Assembly: GCA_947466425.1 (NCBI GenBank)
Contig: CANIBZ010000003.1
Coordinates: 1 to 64,000, forward strand
Direction of reading: 5' to 3'
Length of the DNA stretch: 64,000 bases
Source of the DNA: Flavobacteriales bacterium
GTDB lineage: Bacteria > Bacteroidota > Bacteroidia > Flavobacteriales_D > Sanyastnellaceae
The notes under the pieces are model-generated. The model worked only from the letters and a program-made list of their open reading frames with translations. It was not told where the DNA came from and made no database searches. This document shows, piece after piece, positions 9,331 through 18,805 of this stretch. Each line of letters starts with the position of its first letter. The stretch's first letter is position 1. The translations under genes were made by a program, and so were the position numbers.

Positions 9331-10035
9331 TTATTTTTTCTTGTTGAAAATCCAGGCGAATTCAACCCCGACATAATACGCCTGAGTTAGCGGCGATTTC
9401 GGGAATTTCAAATACACCTCATCTTTGTTTAGAATTTTCGCTGCATCTCGAAAGCGTTGTGTGTAATACCCGGTGAAAGAAGCCCGGGGAGTAATAACCA
9501 AATGCTTTCCGAAAACCAAAGCGCGATAACCAAGTCCGGCTTGAACATAAGGTGCAATGCTTTGAATATTCGAGGAAGATATTTTTGTACTGTCTGTAAA
9601 TTGAACGGTCATTCGACTCGCATTCATACCTGCTTCAACAAATAAAAAGAAGCGTGTGCCTATAGGTCCGGCTGCAACTGGACTGAACCAAGCTTTCGGT
9701 CCTGTAATAAATTGAAGGCCAAATTGAATCTCTTGAAGATCGAGTCGAAGAGAATCTTCGGCCAATAATTCAGATGTTCTTGTCCTATATGTTGCATGCG
9801 GTGCTAAATAGAGTGAACGTTTTTTATTTAATGGAATGCAATATCCCAGGCTTCCGCTATATCCTCGAATGGGATGTTCTAATACGCCGGAATTGTTAGT
9901 GTGTCTGTTATTATAGATGTCAATAGCCGAATTTATATCAGGTGACTCTTGATAGAACGCCCCGCCTTGAAAAAGCAGTTGAGCTTGCAAGTTGAAGGAA
10001 AGTAAAACAAAAATGGAAACAAAAAAGCTTTTCAT
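9331..10035 (-). CDS. Outer-membrane beta-barrel-like protein
   Basis: 234 aa, signal peptide, alternating amphipathic strands, C-terminal aromatic VGVEFAWIFNKKK; ATGA overlap with globin gene. Confidence 0.65.
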   Translation of the reverse strand: MKSFFVSIFVLLSFNLQAQLLFQGGAFYQESPDINSAIDIYNNRHTNNSGVLEHPIRGYSGSLGYCIPLNKKRSLYLAPHATYRTRTSELLAEDSLRLDLQEIQFGLQFITGPKAWFSPVAAGPIGTRFFLFVEAGMNASRMTVQFTDSTKISSSNIQSIAPYVQAGLGYRALVFGKHLVITPRASFTGYYTQRFRDAAKILNKDEVYLKFPKSPLTQAYYVGVEFAWIFNKKK

Positions 10036-10397
10036 GATTGGTTGTTCAGTGCGTCTAATTTAGAACCAAAGGTATAACCTAAAGTGGTTGCGCGAAACTT
10101 AGCTGCTTCGGCTTTTTCACCTTCGAACAATTCATTCACAGTAGCATGAAACAGGGATACCCATTCGTTGAAGTCGGAAGAGTTTGCCTGTAAGTTCGCA
10201 TGTTTGTCGAAGACGTTTGTGGTATAGCCCGGTTCATCCAATAAAACGAAAGACCAGAAGTGAACCATCTTCGGTTTGTGTGTTTCGAAGTCCAAATGCG
10301 CAAAGAAGTGGGCAAGTTTTTCATCTTGAAGAACGCGATTATAAAACACGTCTACAAGCTGTACAATATCTTCTTTGGTTTGAATGTCTTTCTTCAT
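10032..10397 (-). CDS. Group III truncated haemoglobin-like protein
   Basis: MKKDIQTKEDIVQLVDVFYNRVLQDEKLAHFF...HKPKMVHFWSFVLLDEPGY...KHANL; internal ATG at 10397 gives TAATG overlap with upstream gene. Confidence 0.8.
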   Translation of the reverse strand: MKKDIQTKEDIVQLVDVFYNRVLQDEKLAHFFAHLDFETHKPKMVHFWSFVLLDEPGYTTNVFDKHANLQANSSDFNEWVSLFHATVNELFEGEKAEAAKFRATTLGYTFGSKLDALNNQS

Positions 10398-10948
10398 TAC
10401 TTCAAGCTCAACTTCCTTGTGTAACAAATCAAAGCGCCATAATAAGGCTCACGAAAATTCCAATTGCCAACAAACATGAGCGATAGTCCGCCCTTCTTGG
10501 AAAGATATCCCATTTCAATTTGCGCGGGAACACCAATGGTTGCTCCAGCTTTGTAAACAAACTGATCAATGACTTGCATGGCACTGTCTCCATATAGACG
10601 AAGCGTTAATCCCATTCCGGCGCTTGCCGCCAAGAACATGTTTTTCCTTCCCCACACCTGTCCCCACAAGATGCCAACTTCCAACGATCTGTTTTTCCTA
10701 AAAAAAATACTGTCGTCGGTTCCTGAAATAAGTTCTTGAGAATAGGCCGCGCGTAACGTTGTTGAAACCGTTTCTTCGTATTTCGATTTCGAAGCAAACA
10801 ATTGGTAAGACAGATTATCGGAGCTATTAGCGCCAAGGCCGAAGCTCGTCCATGCAGTATTGAGCATAGGATTCGTTGTATACTGCGCTTGAACAGCGAA
10901 AGAAATACAAACTAAAAACAGAAGCGATGTGAGGCGTCTCAATTTCAT
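10397..10948 (-). CDS. Hypothetical envelope/outer-membrane protein
   Basis: ORF 10397..10984; likely start MKLRRLTSLLFLVCISFAVQAQ. Confidence 0.6.
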   Translation of the reverse strand: MKLRRLTSLLFLVCISFAVQAQYTTNPMLNTAWTSFGLGANSSDNLSYQLFASKSKYEETVSTTLRAAYSQELISGTDDSIFFRKNRSLEVGILWGQVWGRKNMFLAASAGMGLTLRLYGDSAMQVIDQFVYKAGATIGVPAQIEMGYLSKKGGLSLMFVGNWNFREPYYGALICYTRKLSLK

Positions 10949-11005
10949 AGCGGAAAGATAAGTGAAAAGTACCGCTCTCCGCATAGGACGATTTATCTTC
11001 GCACT

Positions 11006-13372
11006 ATGAAAAAATGGATATCTTTTTTTATTGGTGTTGCGCTTCTTTCTTCATGCAGCATATTAAACAAGAATAAAAAAGTAGCAGAGCTACCCGGACT
11101 GGCTTCTCCCATTCATCTTCCAACTACCTACACCCGCATTCCCGTTTCGAATTACATCGTTCATCCGGAAGATGTGTTAAGCATCTCCACAAGTCCTTAC
11201 GACAAAACAAATCTGTCTTCATCGCGCGAAGTGGTCTTCCCAGCAGGTAACTACGAGCCCGTTTTCAATTTAAATATTGAAACGAAGACCAATGAATATG
11301 ACATTCCCGTTTTCGCTTCAGCGAAGAAATCAGTAGTCTTTACATACACTCCAACTTTTGAAAAAAATGTGAATTCTGTTTTTATTGCTGGAGCAATGAA
11401 TGGATGGAATAAGAATGCCACTCCTTTGAAACGCAACGATGACGGAACCTACAGCGTTGAGTTGTTTTTAGAGCCAGGATTGTATCCTTATCGCATTTGG
11501 GAAAACGGGACAGACGAACTGCTCGACGCGAACAACAAGAATAAAATGCCGAACGGACTTGGCGGAGAAAACAGTTTCATTGAAATTCCTTCGGCTCCTA
11601 AACCAACCTTGGAGGTCCTTTCTCAAAAAGGAAAGAAAATAATCATCTATTGCAGCAGCGAACCGAAAGGCGCGCAAATCTATTTCGAGAATCAACGCAT
11701 TCCTGTTTCCATTGTGCACGTGCAAGAGCCATACTTGAGCGAATGGGAATTGCATTTCAATATTCCTGCGAAGGCGTGGAAGTTGAAACGCTCGCATATT
11801 CGTGCTTATGCACACGACGGAAATCAACTCTTCAACGATGTGCTCATTCCACTTTCATATGGAAGACCCGTGAAAAAACCCTTCCAACTAAAAAGAAAAG
11901 ACACCCGCGCCACAGTCATGTATTTCGCCATGGTCGATCGTTTCAAAAATGGAAAAAAAGAAAACGATCGTCCAACAAATGACGCGCGCATTAAACCCAT
12001 CGCAAATAATTTAGGGGGTGATTTAGTTGGGATTACGAAAGCCATTCAAGATGGATACTTCAAAAAGTTAGGAACGAATACCATCTGGATTTCACCCATT
12101 ACTAAGAATGCAGAAGGCGCTTGGGGCTTGTGGGACAAAGGTGGAGACACAAGCATGTTCAGCGGATACCACGGCTACTGGCCAACTTCGCTTCGAACCA
12201 TTGACGATCGTTTCGGGACAGAAGAAGAATTCAAAAACTTATTGAAGGTCGCACACAAACACAAGATGAATGTCTATCTCGATTACGTGGCCCATCACGT
12301 GCATCAAGATCATCCGTTAATCAAAGAACACAAAGATTGGGTCACGCCGTTGTATCTTCCAGATGGAAGCATGAACACCGAACGTTGGGACGATCAGCGT
12401 TTGACCACCTGGTTCGATGTCTTCCTTCCAACGTGGGATTTCGCGAAACCTGAAGTGGTAAGTGCATTGACAGACACTGCCATGTTTTGGGTAACGAATT
12501 ACGACCTAGACGGATTCCGTCACGACGCTACGAAGCACATCCGCACAGAATTCTGGACAACACTCACTTCGAAAGTGAAAGCAAGCGGAAAGAATGTTTT
12601 TCAAATTGGAGAAACCTACGGAAGCCCTGAGTTGATTCAATCATACATTGGAAGTGAGCAAATGGATGCGCAGTTCGATTTTAATTTGTACGACGCGGCA
12701 GTAGATGCCTTCGCCAAACCAGAAACGAGCTTTGCGAATTTGGGAAGAGTCATTCAAGAAAGCGCAAAGTATTACGGATCGCACCACATGATGGGAAACA
12801 TCACCGGGAATCAAGACCGCGCGCGATTCATTTCATATGCCGATGGAAGTGTGAAGTTTGAAGAGAACGCAAAGCAAGCCGGATGGTCGCGCAAGATTGA
12901 GCACAAAGACAATGTTGGGTATGTTCGCTTGGAGCAGCTCACCGCTTTCTTAATGTCGGTTCCTGGAATTCCTTGCATTTATTACGGAGATGAGATTGGA
13001 ATGCCGGGTGGAAATGATCCTGACAATCGCCGCATGATGCGCTTCGATCAGTTGAACAGCGAAGAGACGGCGCTTCGCACTTCAACTCAGAAATTAGTAA
13101 AGCTGAGAAGAAAGAATTTGCCTTTGATTTACGGAGAAACTTATGTGTTGCAAGCCGACGAGAAGGCCTTGGTTATTGCAAGAAAATACCTTGACAAAAT
13201 TTCCATTGCAGTCTTCGCGAAAGGCGAAGGCAATGTGAACATTACGCTTCCAGGGTATTGGAAAGGAAAGGTGAGTACAGACGGATTGGAGGTTGTTGGA
13301 ACTGATCTAGGTTCTAATTCTTACACGTTGAAAGTGGGTGGAAAAGGATACGGATTCTTCTTCGTGAAATGA
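11006..13372 (+). CDS. GH13 alpha-amylase family lipoprotein with N-terminal CBM48-like domain
   Basis: 788 aa; lipobox LLSSCS; AGAMNGWNKNATPLKRNDDGTYSVELFLEPGLYPYRI; DGFRHDATKHI, IGETYG, ITGNQDRARF catalytic regions. Confidence 0.9.
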   Translation: MKKWISFFIGVALLSSCSILNKNKKVAELPGLASPIHLPTTYTRIPVSNYIVHPEDVLSISTSPYDKTNLSSSREVVFPAGNYEPVFNLNIETKTNEYDIPVFASAKKSVVFTYTPTFEKNVNSVFIAGAMNGWNKNATPLKRNDDGTYSVELFLEPGLYPYRIWENGTDELLDANNKNKMPNGLGGENSFIEIPSAPKPTLEVLSQKGKKIIIYCSSEPKGAQIYFENQRIPVSIVHVQEPYLSEWELHFNIPAKAWKLKRSHIRAYAHDGNQLFNDVLIPLSYGRPVKKPFQLKRKDTRATVMYFAMVDRFKNGKKENDRPTNDARIKPIANNLGGDLVGITKAIQDGYFKKLGTNTIWISPITKNAEGAWGLWDKGGDTSMFSGYHGYWPTSLRTIDDRFGTEEEFKNLLKVAHKHKMNVYLDYVAHHVHQDHPLIKEHKDWVTPLYLPDGSMNTERWDDQRLTTWFDVFLPTWDFAKPEVVSALTDTAMFWVTNYDLDGFRHDATKHIRTEFWTTLTSKVKASGKNVFQIGETYGSPELIQSYIGSEQMDAQFDFNLYDAAVDAFAKPETSFANLGRVIQESAKYYGSHHMMGNITGNQDRARFISYADGSVKFEENAKQAGWSRKIEHKDNVGYVRLEQLTAFLMSVPGIPCIYYGDEIGMPGGNDPDNRRMMRFDQLNSEETALRTSTQKLVKLRRKNLPLIYGETYVLQADEKALVIARKYLDKISIAVFAKGEGNVNITLPGYWKGKVSTDGLEVVGTDLGSNSYTLKVGGKGYGFFFVK

Positions 13373-14226
13373 ACCACATTCTTCCGAATAACAAAATAAG
13401 CACGCTGAAAGAATTCGCGCTTCAGCGAATAGGAGAGGTTTACGATGCGAGAGAAGCGCGAAATGTCGTGAACGAATTGTTCAGACATTATTTGAATTTC
13501 TCTGCTGCAGACTTGGTGGTGAAAGCGAACGACACCGTCAGCGAATCGCAGATGCTCTTGATTTACAAAGCCGCCAAGCGCATTGCCCAGCACGAACCCT
13601 TGCAATATGTTTTGGGTTCCGCTTATTTCTTCGGAATGGACTTGCACGTGAACAGTTCTGTGCTTATCCCGCGTCCAGAAACCGAAGAGTTGGTGAGATG
13701 GATACTAGAGACCATAAAACCGAATAATCATTCGGTTCTTGACATCGGAACCGGCTCCGGCGCCATAGCCCTCGCTTTGAAAAAAGCACAACCGAATTGG
13801 AACGTATGCGGAGTAGATGTTTCGAAAGACGCCTTGCAAGTGGCTCAAAGAAATTCAACTGAATTACAGTTGGAAGTAGAGTGGAAGGAAGTGGATATTC
13901 TAGCCGAAAATTTTCCTGAAGGAAATTGGAACTGCATCGTCTCTAATCCGCCTTACATAACTGTTTCAGAAGGAAATGAAATGCGCACCTCCGTTGTTCA
14001 ACACGAACCACACCTCGCGCTTTTCGTTCCGGAAAACGACCCTTTACTTTTTTACCGACGCATTCTAGAACTCGCGAACCAATGTGAAAAAGTCAATCAA
14101 GTCTTCTTCGAAATTCACGAGAATTACGCTACCGAAACCTTCGCTCTCGGAGAGTCAATGGGCTGGAAAGGAGAGTTGAAAAAAGATTTACAAGGGAAAT
14201 CCCGCATGCTCCTCTTTACGAAGTAA
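13369..14226 (+). CDS. prmC: Peptide chain release factor N5-glutamine methyltransferase
   Basis: 285 aa; VLDIGTGSGAIALAL and SNPPYI motifs; ATGA overlap with GH13 gene. Confidence 0.9.
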   Translation: MNHILPNNKISTLKEFALQRIGEVYDAREARNVVNELFRHYLNFSAADLVVKANDTVSESQMLLIYKAAKRIAQHEPLQYVLGSAYFFGMDLHVNSSVLIPRPETEELVRWILETIKPNNHSVLDIGTGSGAIALALKKAQPNWNVCGVDVSKDALQVAQRNSTELQLEVEWKEVDILAENFPEGNWNCIVSNPPYITVSEGNEMRTSVVQHEPHLALFVPENDPLLFYRRILELANQCEKVNQVFFEIHENYATETFALGESMGWKGELKKDLQGKSRMLLFTK

Positions 14227-14314
14227 TCTTGCTACGCATCTTGTGAAACATCTTTGGCTCCGCCAATCTTCGGCTCCGCCAATCTTCGGCTCCGCCAATC
14301 TTCGGCTTCGCCAA
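14227..14314. repeat. Array of six mini-hairpins with TCTT spacers
   Basis: TCTT-GCTACGCA-TCTT-GTGAAACA-TCTT-TGGCTCCGCCAA-(TCTT-CGGCTCCGCCAA)x2-TCTT-CGGCTTCGCCAA; fills exactly the gap between prmC stop and the stop of the 14315 CDS. Confidence 0.9.
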
Positions 14315-16924
14315 TCAGCCTTCCATCCCGCCTTCGTTCGACTTCATGTTCTTGCGCTTGAACAACTGCGAATCCATCTTTCCAAATTTCCATGAAATGT
14401 TGAAACGGAACATCTGCCAATCGCGACGCTTGTAGGTAATCTGATCGAAGTAAGGCGAAGTGCTGTGAACAATGTTCACACGTGTGCGTAAAACGTCTTG
14501 AGCGCTAAGAGAAAACACCAAGCTTCTGTTTTCTAAAAATTCTTTTCGAACAGAAAGGTCCAAGCCGTAGGTTGGTTCAATGTATCCTTGAACGGTGTTG
14601 TTGCTTCCGCCCCAGCCACCGCCGCCCATACCCATTCCTCCGCCACCGCCGCCGCCGCCGCCACGTTCACTGCTCCCAACTTCCAACGAACGTTTGCTGC
14701 TGTAATCGAACATGGCTTGAATGGAAATATTCTTCGGTGCCTTGTAGGTGATGTTACTTTTAATCCAATACGAACTGATGTTGTTTTTCAAATTCGGATC
14801 GAGATTCGTTCCGTCAATGGCACTGTTATACACGTTTATGTTCGTACTTATTTCAATGGATTTACTGAGTGAATTTTTTGAGACAAATTCCAATCCCAAG
14901 GCCTGACTGCTGTTCGCGTTTTGGTATGAAGTGACAACAATGGTATCTCCCGGATGAAGCGTGCTTGGTTCACGGTTTTGCTGACGCACCGTAATGTTCG
15001 TCGTATAGCGTCCATACGCCGAAACTAAAATGGTGTTTTTCTTATTGGGAATCCATTGCCAAGATAGTTCACCTGATTGTGTGAACTCGGGTTTCAACCC
15101 CGGATTTCCACGTTGAATATTCAGCGAGTCGCTGTAGTCGGTAAACGGAGAAAGTGTCATAAAACTCGGACGGTTAATCTTTCTATTCAACGCAAATTGA
15201 ACGTCTTGCTTTTCAGTAATGACACGGGTTACGAATAACGAAGGGAAAAGGGCAATTGGATATTTGTACGCGAAATTGCTTCCATTACTCAATAGCTCTG
15301 CTTTGTAATCACTGCTCTCGGCGCGAAGTCCTGCTTTGATTTTCCAAGTAGGTAAATCCAATGCTACCGTTCCATAGGCAGCGTAAACTTGATCGAGATA
15401 ATGGTAGTTCACTTGCAACGAAGTAATGTCTGTCCAAACCCCATTTTGAAATTGTCTGTTTTTGTATTCTGTGGTGAAGTCCCTCACCGAAGCGCGTGTC
15501 CCGGCTTCCACGCGAAAGCGATCGGTTACCTTCGATTCGAAATCTATTTGTGAAGTCACCAAAAACTGAGAGACATCTCCGTGCTGCATTAAGTATGTCG
15601 CATTCGCGTCGTTGTATATGTTGGTGTAATCACCATCGAACACACTTTTAATTCGGTTGTAGTTAATGTCAGCATTCAACTCCGTTCCTTCTTTTGTGAA
15701 TAGGTGTTTATAAAGTGCACTTCCTCCAATGTTCTGAAACGCGCGTTTGGTTTTGCTTTCGCGGTAGTAAGATCCTATTCCACCACCAAGGGTGTCGGTC
15801 TTTACATCCAACGTGTCGAAAGGTGCAAAAGATCCTTTCATAATGTTTGCGGAAAAAGTAAGGGTGTTTCTATTGTCTATCAGCCAATCGAATCCGCCTC
15901 TTCCGTTCAACATAAAACCGTCGTTACGGCTGTATTGATTTTGAAACAATGAATAAGCAGGAAAAATATTTTCGCGTTGAGTCGTACCGATACTAATGCT
16001 TCGGCGTTGGTTGAAATTCGTGTTCGCGAAGAAGTTTATTTTTCCTTGACGGAAATTAAAATCGAACCCTGAATTCACGCGACCGCGCTTGTCTATTCCT
16101 GCGCGAATGCTTCCGTTGTAACCAGCGCTGCGGTTGTGCTTCATGACAATGTTTACAATACCACCACCGCCGCCACTGGCGTCGTACTTCGCAGATGGAT
16201 TGGTAATTAATTCTACTCGTTGAATAGCATCTGCAGGAATCTGATCAATGGTCAGAGTTGTTGGTCTTCCATCTACAAAAATTTGTGGAGCAGCATTTCG
16301 AAGCTGCACGTTTCCATCTGTATCTACTTGAAGTGAAGGAATGTTTCTCAGCACATCTTCCGCTGTTCCTCCCGAGTTCATGGGATTCTTGTCTACGTCG
16401 TAAATACGTTTATCGAATTCCAACCGCGGACCACCACCGTCTATGGTCACGGTATTTAATTGTCCAGTGAAGGTGAGCTTAAGATTGCCTAAATCTTTTT
16501 CAATAAGTCCCATGGGGCCTCCTGAAGGTTTCAAACTGAAGACAAAAAAGGCAGCGTCCACTTCAGCCAGAGAAAAGCGTAGGGTGAGTTTTTCATTCAC
16601 CGGTAAATCTTCGATTGTAAATTCTCCGTTCGATTGCGAGAGGGCGCCGCCCAAAACAAGCGGATTCTTTTCCTTCACCACCAAACTGTCTTCTTTATAA
16701 ACGCGCAAAATCACGAACTCAAGAGGCTTGTTTGTTCGAGCGTCGAACAACTTTCCATAAACGCGTCCTTTCGCCGCAGGTCTTCCAGGCTGTCCTGTTC
16801 CGCCCCCTCCAGGTCTTCCGCCGTTTTGAGGCTGCGCAAATGTCGTGATTGCGAAAATCACAGCACAAACGGTGAGTAGGATAAATTTACCTTTAGGAAA
16901 ATTATTGTTTATTTGAAATGTCAT
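14315..16924 (-). CDS. TonB-dependent receptor-like outer membrane beta-barrel protein
   Basis: 869 aa; carboxypeptidase-regulatory-like N-term (GRVYGKLFDARTNKPLEFVILRVY), plug (DVLRNIPSLQVDTDGNVQLRNAAPQIFVDGRPTTLTIDQIPADAIQRVELITNPSAKYDA), barrel. Confidence 0.9.
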   Translation of the reverse strand: MTFQINNNFPKGKFILLTVCAVIFAITTFAQPQNGGRPGGGGTGQPGRPAAKGRVYGKLFDARTNKPLEFVILRVYKEDSLVVKEKNPLVLGGALSQSNGEFTIEDLPVNEKLTLRFSLAEVDAAFFVFSLKPSGGPMGLIEKDLGNLKLTFTGQLNTVTIDGGGPRLEFDKRIYDVDKNPMNSGGTAEDVLRNIPSLQVDTDGNVQLRNAAPQIFVDGRPTTLTIDQIPADAIQRVELITNPSAKYDASGGGGGIVNIVMKHNRSAGYNGSIRAGIDKRGRVNSGFDFNFRQGKINFFANTNFNQRRSISIGTTQRENIFPAYSLFQNQYSRNDGFMLNGRGGFDWLIDNRNTLTFSANIMKGSFAPFDTLDVKTDTLGGGIGSYYRESKTKRAFQNIGGSALYKHLFTKEGTELNADINYNRIKSVFDGDYTNIYNDANATYLMQHGDVSQFLVTSQIDFESKVTDRFRVEAGTRASVRDFTTEYKNRQFQNGVWTDITSLQVNYHYLDQVYAAYGTVALDLPTWKIKAGLRAESSDYKAELLSNGSNFAYKYPIALFPSLFVTRVITEKQDVQFALNRKINRPSFMTLSPFTDYSDSLNIQRGNPGLKPEFTQSGELSWQWIPNKKNTILVSAYGRYTTNITVRQQNREPSTLHPGDTIVVTSYQNANSSQALGLEFVSKNSLSKSIEISTNINVYNSAIDGTNLDPNLKNNISSYWIKSNITYKAPKNISIQAMFDYSSKRSLEVGSSERGGGGGGGGGMGMGGGGWGGSNNTVQGYIEPTYGLDLSVRKEFLENRSLVFSLSAQDVLRTRVNIVHSTSPYFDQITYKRRDWQMFRFNISWKFGKMDSQLFKRKNMKSNEGGMEG

Positions 16925-17009
16925 GCGATTAGAACAGTAATAAGTGCGAAAAGTTTAATGGGGTAAAGTTAACAAATTGAGGGGGTGTATTCCGTAATTT
17001 CGCGCACAT

Positions 17010-18215
17010 ATGAAACCCATTCCTTTTTCTCCGCCTCGTATCGATGAAAAGACAATTGAAGCGGTAACCGCAGTTTTGCGTTCAGGTTGGATTACAACCG
17101 GTCCGCAGACAAGAGCTTTTGAAAACGACATTCAGCAGTATTGCGAGTCGGGACCTGTCTTGTGTTTGAACTCGTGGACGAATGCCGTGGAGATGGTGTT
17201 GTATTGGTTTGGAATTGGTCCGGGCGATGAAGTAATTGTTCCGGCATACACCTACGCGGCTACAGCGAATGTGGTTGTGCATTTGGGAGCAACCCCTGTT
17301 ATGGTCGATTGCGCGCCGAATTCAGCGCACATGGATATTGAGAAAGTGGCAGCCGCCATGACCGAAAGAACCAAGGCTATCATGCCTGTAGACGTTGGTG
17401 GATTGCCCGTCGATTACGATGCCTACATGGAATTGGCGAAGAGTTATTCTAAGAAATTTGAATGGAAACCGAAAAGCAAGCCGCAAGAAAAATTTGGAAG
17501 ACCCTTGGTTGTTTCAGATGCAGCGCACTCTTTTGGTTCTTTGTATAAAGGGAAAAGAGTAGGGAACCAGACCGATGTTGCTGGATTTTCTTTTCATGCC
17601 GTGAAGAACCTTACCACAGCAGAAGGTGGAGCCATTGCCTTGAATTTTCAGAATGAAATTATTTCTGAAAAAATTCGTCAAGAAATTTATACCAAATCGC
17701 TTCACGGACAATCGAAAGATGCGATTTCAAAAATGCAACCGGGTAACTGGCGTTACGACATTGTTGAAGCTGGATACAAATGCAACATGACCGACATTCA
17801 TGCAGCCATCGGCAGAGTAGAGTTGGAGCGCTTTCAAGAAAGTTTAGACAGAAGAAAAGAGATTTGCGAAATTTACAATCGCATTCTTGCAGTCAATAAG
17901 AAGTGCATTCTTCCAACTTTCAAAACAGCTTGGTCAGATTCAAACCACCACTTGTACATGCTTCGCATTAACAAATTCACAGAAGATCAGCGCGACGCTG
18001 TGATTCGCGAGGTTGCTGAGCAGGGTATTTCTTTAAACGTACATTTCCAACCATTACCCTTGTTCACCTTTTACAAGAGTCAAGGCTTTGATATTCACGA
18101 TTTCCCAAATGCCTTTAATTTCTACAAGAACGAAATTTCGTTACCTGTTTATTATGACTTGTCGAATGAAGACGCAGAGCGCGTGGCCAATGCCATTCTG
18201 AAGGCAATCAAATAA
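17010..18215 (+). CDS. DegT/DnrJ/EryC1/StrS family aminotransferase
   Basis: 401 aa; GPGDEVIVPAYTYAATANVVVHLGATPVMVD, DAAHSFGSLYKGKRVG, FSFHAVKNLTTAEGGAI. Confidence 0.9.
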   Translation: MKPIPFSPPRIDEKTIEAVTAVLRSGWITTGPQTRAFENDIQQYCESGPVLCLNSWTNAVEMVLYWFGIGPGDEVIVPAYTYAATANVVVHLGATPVMVDCAPNSAHMDIEKVAAAMTERTKAIMPVDVGGLPVDYDAYMELAKSYSKKFEWKPKSKPQEKFGRPLVVSDAAHSFGSLYKGKRVGNQTDVAGFSFHAVKNLTTAEGGAIALNFQNEIISEKIRQEIYTKSLHGQSKDAISKMQPGNWRYDIVEAGYKCNMTDIHAAIGRVELERFQESLDRRKEICEIYNRILAVNKKCILPTFKTAWSDSNHHLYMLRINKFTEDQRDAVIREVAEQGISLNVHFQPLPLFTFYKSQGFDIHDFPNAFNFYKNEISLPVYYDLSNEDAERVANAILKAIK

Positions 18216-18220
18216 GCGAA

Positions 18221-18805
18221 ATGAAGAGATTGTTCGACATTTGCTTCTCGCTTGGACTAATCATTGTATTGTTGCCTTTAGCATTTGTTGTGTCTCTTTG
18301 GATTGTCTTTGATGATTTCGGTTCGCCATTTTTTGTTCAACAACGTGTGGGTTTAGGTGGAAAGAATTTCGGATTGTTGAAGTTCCGCTCCATGCGAAAA
18401 AACGCAGAATCAAAAGGACAGCTTACTGTAGGAATGAAAGACAGTCGCATTACGCGCAGTGGTTATTTTATTCGGAAGTACAAGATCGACGAGCTGCCGC
18501 AATTGGTAAATGTTTTTCTGGGTGAAATGAGCGTCGTAGGTCCACGTCCGGAAGTTCCTAAATACGTTTTGTTGTACAACGAAGCACAACAAAACGTCCT
18601 AAGCATCAAACCCGGCATCACCGACTTCGCAAGCATTGAATACGTTCGTGAAAACGAACTCCTCAGTGCCTCTTCAGACCCCGAGAAAACGTACATCGAA
18701 GAAATCATGCCCGCCAAACTTGAACTCAACCTCAAGTACCTCCGCGAGCAAAGCTTTCTTACCGACATGAAGATTATTCTTCAAACAATAAAAGCGATTC
18801 TTTAA
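18221..18805 (+). CDS. Bacterial sugar transferase (PglC-like phosphoglycosyl transferase)
   Basis: 194 aa; MKRLFDICFSLGLIIVLLPL, KFRSMR, YKIDELPQLVNVFLGEMSVVGPRPEVP. Confidence 0.92.
   Translation: MKRLFDICFSLGLIIVLLPLAFVVSLWIVFDDFGSPFFVQQRVGLGGKNFGLLKFRSMRKNAESKGQLTVGMKDSRITRSGYFIRKYKIDELPQLVNVFLGEMSVVGPRPEVPKYVLLYNEAQQNVLSIKPGITDFASIEYVRENELLSASSDPEKTYIEEIMPAKLELNLKYLREQSFLTDMKIILQTIKAIL

Noticed and set aside
14227-14314. CRISPR array
   Set aside because: Units are 12-16 bp, each self-complementary, with a 4-nt constant part; no 25-35 bp repeats with unique spacers and no cas genes.
14232-14420. 62-aa minus-strand ORF with repeats
   Set aside because: Product of reading the mini-hairpin array and the end of the TonB receptor-like gene in another frame.
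14588-14872. 94-aa plus-strand Ala/Thr-rich ORF
   Set aside because: Antisense of the glycine-rich tract; low complexity artefact.
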